This document shows positions 33,701 through 45,461 of a stretch of DNA of 64,000 nucleotides, one piece after another. Each line of letters starts with the position of its first letter. Position 1 is the stretch's first letter. Position numbers and translations under genes: made by a program. The DNA is from Codonopsis lanceolata. Its lineage: Eukaryota; Streptophyta; Magnoliopsida; Asterales; Campanulaceae. The notes beneath the pieces are model-generated. The model searched no databases and had not been told where the DNA came from. It saw nothing but the letters and a program-made list of their open reading frames with translations. The stretch spans positions 58,229,693 through 58,293,692 of the forward strand of contig CM028379.1 in assembly GCA_013146195.2 (NCBI GenBank), written 5' to 3'.

Positions 33701-34406
33701 AGTTGTGCCACCCGGATCCCGAGGTGAAAAACAACTAATCGAAGCGGTCACCCTGCCCAAATCCCCACAACAATAAAGCAACAGCAAAAAGACTCCCTCT
33801 CCCTGAAGGCCAGAGCGAGCGCACCCTAGAATCTACCAGTAGGAGCTTAGTACGGGATAGAACCCCCACGCTCAAGAGGTAGGCTATTTAAAGTTTTATT
33901 TATTAAAAAGTGCTATTTCAGACAAGTCCAATGTAGCAAAAATAAGCAGTTGTCTTTGCCCAGAAATTCTATAGAAAATTGCACTAAAAGAGCCATTATT
34001 ATGGCCAAATTTTTATAAATGTATTTGTAACTCCAGGAAGGAGGCTGGTGTAAGTTTGTAATAATTTCCTTATATATATATATATACAGATCTATATTTT
34101 AAATGCTTTATTTCAACTGTTAAATATATAAAAAAGAATATTTAGCCAAAAAACTATTTTTGGGACCGAAAGGGCGAGTTGGGTGCCTAACCCCTTCCCA
34201 CCTCGTAACTTAGCCTCCGAACCCTCTTAAAAATCTGGTTACTTTTTGGTTTTTCTTTGTTTTCCTTAAAATAAAGATGACGACTTTGTTGATCACATTT
34301 CGAGTCCACAATTGAGGCCAAGCGTATTCCACGTGCTTTAAATGGTTTTTTGAAACCACCCACTCTCTCATCGGCGAGGGATCGGTTGAAAAACGAGGCA
34401 CTCACA
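33701..34406 (+). repeat. Fragment of a Tat-family LTR (R/U5 part)
   Basis: Matches the Tat LTR from about 40915 onward: 'agcggtcaccctgcccaaat', 'agactccctctccctgaa', 'gaccgaaagggcgagttggg', and the end 'ggcactcaca' at 34406. The promoter half is missing, and no PBS of the Tat type follows, so the fragment is bounded by rearrangement on both sides. Confidence 0.8.
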
Positions 34407-36185
34407 ATCCCCTCATCATTATCTGCTCCTTATCACAACCACACATCCCTTATCATTTTAGTACAACAAATTGAAAATTCTTTTTTGTACTTATCATTGT
34501 TTACCATATCTCCTCCATTAAAAACTCTAAATCTTTTGTATTCAAACAAACTTAATTTCATCACCATCGCTTTCCTACATATACCCCACTAAATCTACTT
34601 CAAACTTCACTTTGCTTTCAAAAGAGTTCATACTTCATTGTTTACATACCTCTCTCTCTCACTTTTCAGTACATCCTCCGCCTACTAATCCTTAACTTAA
34701 GTTTCAGGTCTCTAATCTTTCAGGTTCTATGGCAGATAACACGTACCTTATTTGCAACACTCCTACACATGAAGCTGATGTTCTTTCTACTAAACCTCAA
34801 ACCACACAACTTTTTACCCCACTCTTCGGTCCCACCTTTCACCCCATATACTCTCCCAACCAACCAAATGTCCTATTCCTTTTCCCTCCAACTGGGTTTT
34901 TCCATTGATCATCTACCTCTTTTTATTCAATCTCTTATTTCCTTCCATGAAGAGAAAAAGGAAGAAAAACCTTTGATCATCTCGGATGAATATGTTGATA
35001 AAAAACTTCAAAGGAAAACTACATGTTCTTTATCCTCTTACTCCTATTCACTTGTCTCCGCGAGAACTTGTTATCACTTATGGCAAGTATTTCGATCTTA
35101 CGCCTCATCAACGAAATACCTTCTACCATTCCAACGGCAGTTGTCGAGGATGAACTTATCCTATCATGCGGCGGATATATCAAGAAGTCTATGGTATTAA
35201 ACCTTTTTTTTCTTGATGACCCTTATCTTCAACGGACCCGGCAACTCCGGTGATTCCCTAATCATAAAAAATCATCTTCTATATACTTTTGCCACATCTA
35301 AGCTAGAAACGATACAACAGATGGCTATGGAGTTCATTAATGCCCGCATCCTTGATGCTAAAAATCATAATAGGGATCTTCATTTACAAAAGTTATCTCG
35401 ATCGGGGAAGAGTATCTACTTCTACTCACCCTCCTTTATTCTCTTATGTCAACCCTATTGCAACCGCTAACACTCCACTGTATCCTCACCTCCAACCTTA
35501 TACGCTAAACTAGCGCTAAATCATCTAAGCATGTCTTTGCTGCCTCTACTTCCTCCAAACCTATAAGGCCAACCATCAAATGGCGAAAAAGCTGAAAAAG
35601 ATTCTTAGTCAAGTTATCCCTCATCCGACTGCTCAACAACCAATTCTTAATGATAACTATTCAAAAGTTGATACTAGACCTGCATATACACCTACTGATG
35701 TCCATGCAACCCTTGGATATCATACTCTTCTGCTCAATCATCTTCAAACTCAATTAAAATCCATTGTTCCCAACATTAGAAGCACTATCACTATTGAAGT
35801 TCAGGCTGCCATAGCCACGGTGCTTCTCGCGATATGCATGATTGGAATACCATTCTAGCTTTTTAGAAGCTTGGGCTAGAAGGATTGGGCTACAAAAGGA
35901 AGGCGATGTGTTTAAAACCCTTCGGGGAGGAGAAAGTGCAGAGGGCAAAAGCTGAAGCATATAAAGCAAGAGCTGATACATATCTATTGGAACTCAAAGA
36001 GCTGAGGAAAAGAGAAAACATGAAATAAGCTGATGAAGTGGATTCATCAGCAGCGTGAACAAACTTAAACTGCTTACTTATCGTATTATATGTTCTGCTT
36101 CTTCTAACATTTTATGCAGGGATAAATGGCTTTACACATACTTATACTTCTTACTCTTTGCTTAAGATGAATGACTTTAAGTAAA
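34407..36185 (+). pseudogene. Unrecognised coding remnant before a Copia-like LTR
   Basis: Several plus-strand fragments look coding. One starts 'MADNTYLICNTPTHEADVLS' at 34729. Another reads 'PIHLSPRELVITYGKYFDL' and 'HQRNTFYHSNG' near 35045-35140. A third is 'MAKKLKKILSQVIPHPTAQQ' (35580-35858), and near 35900-36030 there is a Lys/Glu/Ala-rich helical stretch ('RAKAEAYKARADTYLLELKE'). I do not recognise the family. The position just before a polypurine tract and LTR suggests the region downstream of pol of a Copia element, such as the env-like ORF of SIRE/Maximus types, but no motif proves this. Confidence 0.35.
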
Positions 36186-36196
36186 TAGGAGGAGAT

Positions 36197-38392
36197 TGTA
36201 GAAACTTACATGCTTTAAGATTTACTTAAACCCATTAAGGATAAAATAACTAGTCTTAATTTACTTTACCTTAAGGTTGTTTCACTCAGACTTTAGCAAG
36301 TCCAAGTTCTATCAGTTGTTTCAGAAGATAGATACCTCTCAGAATTCGTTAAGCTACCATGTTTAAATAAAATATTCCTTTTGCTTAAGCTTAGTCATCA
36401 GCAGCTAGAAGCTTCTCTACTGATGCCACCGTGTCAGCACTATTTTAACATTTCAAAATCTCTATATTCTGAACACTATTTACTGTTCAAACATAAGAAC
36501 TGTTCATCCGTCTTGTCAATAGAAGACTTTCTTGTATGTTATAAATGTTCTTCAATATTATATCCTAGCTAACCACCCTCTTTATTATTTCATGCTAGGA
36601 AATACTATTTTTCTCTGACCCTCTGTGTAAGGGTAAAATAGGCAAGGCCTATTTTTTACTTGTTTTCACCTTTCTTGGTCAAAGTAGGATTTTAAATTAG
36701 TTAGTGTTAATTTAAGTCTTAGTATATTGTGTTAGATTTAGTTTAGTTAATTTTTTGGTAGCAAGATCTTTTTGTAGATTTCGGCTACATTATTTTTAGT
36801 AACTAAATCTTGGCAAATATCCTAGTCAAACCAAGACTCTTGTCTTTCCTCATAATTGGTAAGATAATCTAGCAAGTTTGGAAAGTTGTTGATTTTACCA
36901 TTGAATTGCTAATCCTTTTCCTTGTAGAATGTGGTATCTTTTGCCGTGTGATTGCAGGGACTGTCGTATATATATTGAGGTCTGGATTACGGGTGATGTG
37001 CAGAGCTTGAGAGAGAGAATCAAGGCAAGACATCTGAGAGTCAATAGCATAACATACATAACCTGTTTTTGCCGAGCAGAAGATCAATCGCTGAAGGCTG
37101 TCAATGTTGCAACATTGACAGTAACAACAGTTTTCTGGAAAAACTGTTTTGCTCTTCCTGTTTTGTTTTTAAGGAAGCTGTGTTTGTTTATTCCCCACGT
37201 TTTGTTTAACTGTTTATGTGGGATTTTTTGTTCTCCAAGATATATTGTCTTGTGAGAATTTTTACTAGTGATTTCACTAAGTTTTTCAGTGTAAGAACAT
37301 TAATATTTTAGTGAATTTTGTGTGGCCTTGAGGCTTGGTCTACAAGTATTAAACTTGTAGACTATGTTTGGTAAAAATTTGAGTTCTAACTTACTGTTTT
37401 GGTGCTGTGACAAACTTTATCTTCCGCTGCAATTATTTGTTAATTCATTGTGTTTGCCATTGTAGCTACAATCACAGCTACATTGATAATCACATTGATC
37501 TCTTTTGAGAATCCGTGCCTTCACGTTCTTTCACTCTGTAATATCTATGTGCATTCATTGACAGATCTTCATCATCATGTCTTCAAGAAATTTAAGTTTC
37601 AACCTTGTTCTCTCAAACGGCTCCAAACTTGAAGATCTTTATAAAGTGCTTGAAGCAAGGACAGAAGAACACACCTTTGCAGAATTACGTGTTCATAATT
37701 CAAAATCTCTCAAATCCTCAAAGCACACTGATAGAGACAAAAACATTGAAGCCTTCATTCAATCTTAGAACTTCAATCTTTCTTTGAAGAGTTTCTTCTC
37801 TCAAACACAAACTAGGTAGTATTCCATATATTATTCTTTTCTAGTTCATGTTTAAACAATCTCTGTTTCGATTGTTCATTCATTCTTTCGAATCTTCAAG
37901 GAACCTTTGATTATTACACGAGTTTGATTATTAATCATACTCTTCAAACACTAGTTTTTGTTGTACACTGATCCACTAGAGATCACTTAGAATATATAAT
38001 CTTAGTGCACTTCAAAATCCAAGTTTGACCAACTTGGTAGTGGACGTAGCAGTTTATACTGTGAACCAATCCAAATACTTTGTCATTGACTATCAACTGT
38101 TACAACTGTTTTAACACTTAAGCAACTTCTATCTACTTAAGTGTCAACCAATTTCTTTCTTGAATCGTTTACTTAGTTGTCTTATACTTTGTTATTCAAT
38201 TCAATCCTTACATATTAGTGATCAAAAGAAAACCATTTTTGTTCAATAGCTGCTCTCTGCTGACTAAGCTCTCAACTGCTGTTAACTAACAATTTCCGTT
38301 GCAACTTTTAAAGGATTTCAAAATAGCTCCTAAAGTTTTTTAAAGGCTATTCACCCCCCTTCTAGCCTTATTTTGTTTCCAACTGGACTTAC
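36197..38392 (+). repeat. Probable Copia-type LTR (SIRE/Maximus-like)
   Basis: The purine-rich tract AATAGGAGGAGAT is followed by TGTAGAAACTTAC. The far end has 'ggctattcaccccccttcta' and 'ttttgtttccaac', a text typical of the end of Copia 5' LTRs, then 'tggacttaca'. The right boundary is uncertain by some 10 bp. No second copy is in the window. Confidence 0.5.
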
Positions 38393-38501
38393 AGTAAGCG
38401 TACGACCGATATACTTCGAGTTTGGGAAATGATGGCTTGGTTAAGTAACTCAAGAGATTTGACTATGAGTGTGCACGTTAGGGCACGAGAATATTAGAGA
38501 T

Positions 38502-38536
<35 letters not shown>

Positions 38537-40226
38537 GAGGTTATGTGATTGAGATGGATGGATTACCATTCCATGCGAGTTTAGTTTGGGTGCACCTATG
38601 GGTACTCATGTATGTGTGACTATGAGATAGTCTTGCTTGTGATTTAAGCATGACTTGGAGTGTAACAACTAGTACACGATAGTTATAACCTAATGGCTGG
38701 TTTTGTTGAAGGCTAAGTATGTTTGTGGACTAACGTAGTAGTGTACCCTCTTTTGTGAATTAAGGATCTTGGAAGAACTTAATATATGATTGTTGGACTA
38801 TGTAGAGAGTCCTAGTATGGTTGTGTTTGGCGGTTAAGCATGTAACCTCATGACTTGGGTATTTGTGGACTATCGGAGTAGTCTACACTTGTTTATGAGT
38901 TGAGGATCTTGGAGGACCTCAATATGAGTTTGTTGGACTAGATAGAAAGTCCCGATATGGTTATGATTGAAGACTAATTATATAGTCTCAGGTTATGAAT
39001 GTATATAGGCTAACTTAGTAGCCTTTACTTGTTTGTGGGTTAAGGATCTTGGAGGACCTCAATTTGTTATTGTGGATAGACTAAATATGTAGTCTCATTA
39101 TGTGAATGCTAATTAGACTAATTAATAGTCTAAGTATGTTTATGATTAGGGGATCATTATTACCCTAATGTTTGGATACTTGGACTAAATACGTGGTCAA
39201 GTTGTATTTGGAAATACTTGCAATTATATGCATGTATGACTTGGATTAAAAACTAAATATGTAATTTTGAGATGTTAAATGATTACCTTCTAATATGTGT
39301 TGGTAAAATGTTAAGATAGATTCATAGATCTACTTGTGCATTACATGGAAGTCGAGCTAGAATATTTGTTGATTTGATTGGGTTGATGATGGGATGACGC
39401 ATCGTCTTTACGAATGTTAAAGTTCGTGATCACTATGGGTCTGTATCGGAGACAGTTTGCACACACCCCTCCACTATTGGCCGTAGTGGGGATGTAGCCA
39501 ACATTGTTGTAGCAATACGCACGAATTGGGATAGCTATGGAACTCGAGTGGGACTCGAGGACATCGATACCACGAGATGTGTATCGAGGGCACAATTTGT
39601 TTTGCACGTGTATTGTAGGAGCAACACGGCGGATGCGGATCAGAGGAGTACACCCTAGTTCATATGGTTTGTTTGTGAGCACTTATGTGATTATCACCAT
39701 ACTACGTTTATTTATGGTATTTGGGATTATGTACCTACTATTATGCGGTACTTGTTTATGAGATTTATCATGTTGATAGATTGTCATGATTATTTATAGC
39801 TAAATATATATTATCATGCTATATTGTTATTTGTAATAACTTACTGGGTCATTATGACTCACTCCGTACTTTTATTTTTTTAGTGTGCAGTGTGATCGAG
39901 AGCTCGCGTAGAGGTCGAATAGATCAAAACTGTAGCCGTGCGCAGTTCGATCCGTTGATCGTGTAGAGATCGAGTAGAGCTTTGGTAGTTGCTGACTCCC
40001 CCCCCCCCCCGAGTAGTAACTCGCGGAGTCTTATTTCTGTTATTTCTATTCATTCATTAATGTGAGGACGAATGTTATGTAAAGTTATATAAGATTTTCC
40101 TTGGGTAGAATTATGTTTGGAAATTTTTCTAGTTGTATTAATTTGAAGCCGACAAGTTATGTCGTGCCGTGGTATTTATTTAGAAGTCTCATCCCAGTTT
40201 CTTTCCCAAGCATGTTTTTAGCTCGT
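38393..40226 (+). repeat. Family-B chromovirus LTR, left part (host of the Tat insertion)
   Basis: From about 39380 it matches 32230-33100 ('ccgtagtggggatgtagcc', 'actcgaggacatcgatacca'). The part from 38393 has repeated 'gatcttggaggacctcaat' and 'ggactatgtagagagtc' phrases. It is interrupted at 40226 by the Tat element and resumes at 56406. A C-run of 11 lies near 40000. Confidence 0.7.
38507..38535. repeat. (TA)n microsatellite
   Basis: Uninterrupted alternating TA. Confidence 0.9.
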
Positions 40227-40576
40227 TGTAGACACCCCAATTTCGTACCTCTGATATATAATCTTGACATGAAATATCAAGACCTGTTAAACATTAATAA
40301 ATGTCAAGTTACAGGGTAAAAAATGCAAAAGAAAAAACATGATGCACAAACAGTGAAATGCAGGGGGCCAAAGTGTCAAAAAGGAGGCTAAAAAGGGACC
40401 CTGGCGCCACCCACAAGGACACCTGGAGCGGAACCCACCCCCTCCATAGGTGGCGCCCAATAGTGCTCCATGCACTGTAGCTATTTGCTTTTGGTAGAAC
40501 TCTCTCAGCGTGCGGTACAAGCTGATGAAGCACTCAATGATAAAACTTAACGACGAAGGAAAGCCTTCTCTCAGCC

Positions 40577-40585
40577 TATAAATAG
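40577..40585 (+). promoter_or_regulatory. TATA box of the Tat 5' LTR
   Basis: TATAAATAG, at the same LTR position as 55417-55425 in the 3' LTR and 8839-8847 in the solo LTR. About 350 bp into the LTR, consistent with a U3/R boundary just downstream. Confidence 0.8.
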
Positions 40586-40815
40586 AAGGCCCCGGCTTCA
40601 GGAATTCACACAGTCACGAACACAGTTAAACACACACTGCACGCAGTTAAATTTCTCTGTAGTGAGTTCAGATAGAACACTCTAAGAGTTTTCCTCCTCT
40701 AAGCCTCGAAGCTCCGCCAAATCTCCCACAAACACAAAACCAACCGGTCAAAGTGAAGCCTAGCTACCCCGCTAGGATTCCACCCTATTCCTCTGGGCCA
40801 AAAAACCCAAAGCAA

Positions 40816-41132
40816 GCAGTTGTTCTGCTCGAATCCAGAGGCCAAATCAGCAAAAGGCAAGTAGTTGCTCTACCCAAATTCCGCCAGCAGCAAGCAAACA
40901 ACAACAAAAAAGCAAGCAGTTGCTCTGTCCGGTTCCCGGCGCCAGAAATCAACTTTCGAAAGCAGTCACCCTGCCCGAATCCCCGCAACAGCAAAGCAGC
41001 AAAAAAAATTCCCTCTCTCTAAAGGACAAAACGAGCACACCCACGCTTCAAGAGGTAAGCTTTAAAATAGCTTTCATATAAAAGTGCTATTTTTAGGCAT
41101 CAAAATATAAGCAATATAAGCAGTTATGCTGC
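40816..41132 (+). repeat. Five GCAG-N5-CTGC mini-hairpins in R/U5
   Basis: Copies at 40816-40828, 40861-40873, 40916-40928, 40962-40974 and 41120-41132. The second has GTAG paired with CTAC, so the stem is kept while its sequence changes. The first three follow 'agcaagcagttg' and end in 'cccgaatcc'-like text. The 3' LTR and the solo LTR have matching series. Confidence 0.7.
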
Positions 41133-41567
41133 CCGAAATTTTATAAGAAATAACATTAAAAAGGGCTATTATTATGACCAAATATTTATAAATGTATTTG
41201 TAACTCCCAAAAGAAGGCTATAGCAAGTATTGTAATAATATATGTACAGATATATTTTATTTAAATGTTTTATTTCATCTGCTAAATAATTGTAATAAAA
41301 ACATATTTTAGCCAAAAAATATTTTGAGACCGAAAGGGCGAGTTGGGTGCCTAACACCTTCCCACCTCGTAACTTAGCCTCCGAACCCCTTGCAAATCTG
41401 GTTACATTTATTTTTTCTTTATTTCTCCTTAAATTAAAGATGTTGATTCTGTTTTTACATTTTGAGTCCACAATGAGGCCAGACGTATTCCACGCGCCTT
41501 TAAGATGTTTTGATTTTTATTCTCCTTCAATGGAAGAATAAAAACGCGAAAACCGGGGCACTCACAG

Positions 41568-41585
41568 TGGCGACTCTATTGGGGA
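41568..41585 (+). other. Tat element primer-binding site
   Basis: TGGCGACTCTATTGGGGA starts two bases after the LTR. It resembles the tRNA-Arg-type PBS of Ogre/Tat elements, with two or so changes. Confidence 0.75.
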
Positions 41586-42881
41586 CGTCGTTTTTATTTT
41601 AAAGAAAAATAAAAATGGAGGGCTAGACTCATTTTCATAAAAAAAGAAAAAACAAGTTTTATTTTCTTTTTGGCTAAAATATGATTATTATATTTATTTA
41701 ACATTTTGAATATTGCATTTTTATATATTTGTGTATATATTTGTGCATAATCATAAGCTTGCGACAGCTTCGTTTTGGGTACCGTTGCAAATTTAATTAA
41801 AAAAAATTAAAAGCAAAAAAAAAAGAATAGAATAGAATTTCAGGCAGAATTAAAAAAAACAAGGGGCTTATTATTGCTTTATATTTTGCTCCGCCTTATT
41901 ATAGTTTATCTCTGTTTTATTTATTTATTTCACGCAAAATATGTAAATACTCTTTCATTTTGTCATTTTATTTTGGGGATTAGGACAAATATATAATTAA
42001 TAGGAATAGATAGATCATCCATTTTTATTTCTATTTCTTGATATGAATGGATGCTTGCTCGCGCTGTCCATTTAAGGACTCCTACTAAATAAGTCGAGAA
42101 AATCCACAAAGAACAGAAAGACAGACCATATATGCTTTTATTTACTACTTTATATCTGAAAAAGAAAAAAAACTTTACTACATTTTTAGATGCCGTACAC
42201 ACGTAGAAATATTCCGAATTGCTACCCTACACCATGGCCAGCTTACCCCCCGGATCAACCAACGTTAATTGCATATAGTTACTCAGGACACTTCACTGAC
42301 CGATCAGTTTTTATATCTCTAAATTATTGACCAATCCTTGTTGCGAAAAATAGAGAAGCAAAAAAAAAAGGGAAGAGAAAAAAAAGAAAAAAAAAAATAG
42401 ATGCAAAAAATATATGCATAGGGGTTGAACAATAATTTCTATGATATTCAACCTAGACCATTTAAATGGTAGATCACAGAAAGAGTATATACCCTTCGCT
42501 TGAGATTAATCGGATCTTGGGGAGTCGAAAGGCAGGTGGAATACGAGGGTCCTATACTCTGGAGAAAGAATCTACAATTACATGAATAGTCCTGAGACTG
42601 TCAAAACAAAGCAGGTGTTTGTCCGATCATTTGTAGGGAAATGAATGATATTAAAAAATACTAATAATAAAGGCACACTGTACTCAAAACCCCAAAAGCC
42701 TTCAGCCAATCCCTTCTGATACTTCTAACACCTTTTCCTCAGAAACCTGGCCCGAATTTGGAAAGACAGAGACAGTACCGATCGTTTGATACGGGATACA
42801 GACATAGGGGTCAGATAAGAGAATATCAGGGTCAGAACAGAAAGGGTCAGAATCTGTTCAGAGGGTACAAATTTAAGCAGA
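41586..42881 (+). other. Tat leader, non-coding
   Basis: A 1.3-kb AT-rich leader with poly-A-rich tracts. No ORF resembling the extra ORF1 of Ogre elements is visible. Confidence 0.6.
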
Positions 42882-43860
42882 ATGGCCGCCAAGAATAAAC
42901 AGACTATGGCAGGAACCAGTAATGAACAGGATGCTCTGGGACCAGAAATAAAGGCTCCTGAGTATCTCCCACACCCCGAATTCGAAAACTGGCTGAAAAG
43001 AGAATTGGATGTCCATATGGAGAGAGTAACAAACCAGGTGGTTGGCAGTCTTTTATCAAGTTTTGCAGAAACTCTCGCTACCATCTCTCAACAAATCAAG
43101 AACCTAAAACCTTTTCCTAATATTTCCCTCTTTCCAGATATAAACTGCTCTGAACCAACAGAAAACATCATTTTCCAAGCTCCCAAAACCCAACCAAACA
43201 CCAACCTCAGCCAATATCAATCCCATTTCCCAAATTATCCCAAATACTTATCCAACACTTGCCCCAGACACTCGCCCTGAGTTCATCACTAAAATACCTG
43301 TCACTGTAACCAGAAAAGCTACCTCCCTCTTGATCCCTCAAATACCTACTCCCAGCAGATAGCCCATACCAGAATGGTTTATGCGCATGAAAGAGAACAA
43401 CCTCCCTCAAATAAGAACGCATACAATCAGTATTTCCCAGACCACAAAAATGTTCAACCTAGCCACTCAACCAAATCCCCACCAAAATCTCACCCCAACC
43501 AAAAGGAAGGAGGGAAATTCAGAGGCATTATGTCAACTTGCCTGCTTCAAGATCCAGGATTTTCCAAACACTATGGGCTCATGGGAAGCTTAAACCAATC
43601 GTGAATTATATACCACCAAACCCATTTCCCAGCTCATGGAATCATGCCCAGTATTGTGACTACTATCGTTGCAGTGGTTACCTCACCGACAAGTGCTACT
43701 CACTAAAAAAATGACATCCAAGATCTCATCGACAAAGTAATAATCACGGTGGCAGATATGGGAAAAGAAACTTTGGTACCCAACAAAACCAAGAAAATTT
43801 GAAGATCAAGAAATATACACTCAGCTAGAATAAAATATTGTAGACTCCCTTTCCAAATAA
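42882..43860 (+). pseudogene. Tat gag, heavily deleted
   Basis: The N-terminal ORF starts 'MAAKNKQTMAGTSNEQDALG' and reads 'EFENWLKRELDVHMERVTNQ' before breaking at about 43280. The central gag domain is missing or unreadable. The C-terminal zinc-finger-like part is at about 43640-43710 ('WNHAQYCDYYRCSGYLTDKC', then 'YSLKK'), followed after a frameshift by 'IQDLIDKVI', as in Tat gags. Several stops. Confidence 0.7.
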
Positions 43861-44245
43861 AAAGCTTATATGCTCTTTTATGGGAGACAATTTCCTGGGT
43901 ATGATTGACGGAGGCACTAGCTATGAAAACCTCCCAAATGAGTTTGGGTCTATTGCTGATAACCCTCTGCAGAACTGGTACATCACGACCGGCCCTCTTT
44001 TGATGACCGCAGACCTGGTGGACCGTTTCTGATATACTATTCCTCCTCCTTCCTATAGCCTTACGGATTGGTCTTCTACCGATCCGCTCCCTAAAATTGA
44101 GGGCCTCGAACCCCAGGGCCTCAATAATGTAACCAACCCTATACAGTTTGCTTATAATGAAAATCTTGATGTATTTGCGTATTCCTTAGTTGCACATGCG
44201 TTAAAAGATGAATTAATTAACATTAATAATGAATCATTTAACGAA
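43861..44245 (+). pseudogene. Tat protease region, largely lost
   Basis: Only fragments such as 'MGDNFLGMIDGGTSYENLPN' and 'NVTNPIQFAYNENLDVFAYS' can be read. No convincing protease active site followed by a flap was found, so an internal deletion is likely. Confidence 0.5.
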
Positions 44246-45461
44246 ATGGATCCGAGCGATAAAGGTTACTTATTTGAGCTCACAAAGTCAATCAAGCACC
44301 AAGAAAAGCACAGATCAGCAGCATCAGATGAAGACCTATCTGTTATCAATCTAGGGCTGAGCAGTGAAATAAGAGAAGTCAGAATCGGTAGCTATCTGCA
44401 AGGGTCTGAAAGGACATCACTGATCGACCTCCTTAGAGAATTTGTAGATGTCTTTGCATGGTTCTACGAAGACATGCCTGGGTTGGATCTAGCCATTGTA
44501 GAGCAGCACCAAGAAAAGCACAGATCAGCAGCATCAGATGAAGACCTATCTGTTATCAATCTGGGGCTGAGCAGTGAAATTAGAGAAGGCAGAATCGGTA
44601 GCTATCTGCAAGGGTCTAAAAGGACAACACTGATCGACCTCCTTAGAGAATTTGTAGATGTCTTCGCATGGTCCTATGAAGACATGCCTGGGTTGGATCC
44701 AGCCATTGTAGAGCATCGAATTCCCACCTACCCCGATGCTAGACCGGTAAAGCAGAAACTCCACAGAATCAAGCCAGAATGGTCACTGTAATTAAAAAAA
44801 GAAATCATGAAACAGCTGCATGTCAGATTCATCCGGGTAGTTGAATACCCAATTTGGCTGTCGAACATAGTGCCCGTTCTGAAACCTAATGGAAAGGTTC
44901 GGATCGGCGTGGACTTCCGCGACCTCAACAAGGCCTCGTCCAAAGATGACTTCCCGCTACCCAACATTGACATTGTGGTAGACGCTGTGGCCTCTCACAA
45001 AATAAGATTATTCGTAGACGCCATACTGGGCTACAATCAAATCAAAATGGCAGCAGAAGACTAAGAAAAAGCCTCTTTCATCACCCCTTAGGGAACCTAC
45101 TGCTACACTGTCATGCCATTCGGGCTAAAAAATGCTGGGGCTACATATCAGCCAGCCGCCACCACCCTCTTCCACGACATGATACACAAAGAAGTTGAAG
45201 TATACGTGGACGACATGATTGTGCATTCCGACGATACAGACGGTGCCCATATCAGAGACCTTCGGAAGTTCTTCGAAAGGTTAAGAAAGTACTAGATGAA
45301 GCTCAACCCGACCAAATGCACATTCGGGGTTACCAAGGGCAAGGTCCTTGGATTCATGGTGACCGAGCAAGGGATCGAAATAGAGCCCGCCAAAGTCAAA
45401 GCCATCATAAACATGCCACAACCAAGAACTCCGACATAAGTCAAAGGCTTCCTGGGTTGAT
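44246..45461 (+). pseudogene. Tat reverse transcriptase with duplicated N-terminal segment
   Basis: The segment before RT, ending 'DVFAWSYEDMPGLDPAIVEH', is present twice in frame (44297-44506 and 44507-44716). RT motifs follow: 'PNGKVRIGVDFRDLNKASSK', 'DDFPLPNIDIVVDAV', 'VMPFGLKNAGATYQ', the catalytic 'VEVYVDDMIVHS' (YVDD) near 45205-45240, and 'KCTFGVTKGKVLGFMV'. Stops at about 44789, 45062, 45090, 45293 and 45437 kill it. Confidence 0.92.
44297..44716 (+). repeat. In-frame 210-bp tandem duplication in pol
   Basis: Two copies (70 codons each) both begin CACCAAGAAAAGCACAGATC. About ten differences between them, by eye near 5%. Confidence 0.92.

Larger units (their letters stand above)
40227..41566 (+). 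repeat. Tat element 5' LTR
   Basis: Roughly 90% identical by eye to the 3' LTR over the first 125 bp. It has GC-rich inverted repeats at 40402-40456 (GGCGCCACCC ... GGTGGCGCCC), a TATA box at 40577-40585, and a series of small hairpins at 40816-41132. Confidence 0.95.

Noticed and set aside
40753..41065. ORFs 40753-41022 and 40865-41065 (plus) and 40785-40994 (minus)
   Set aside because: They are in the Tat LTR; the equivalent frames are disrupted in the 3' LTR and the region is explained by the hairpin series.
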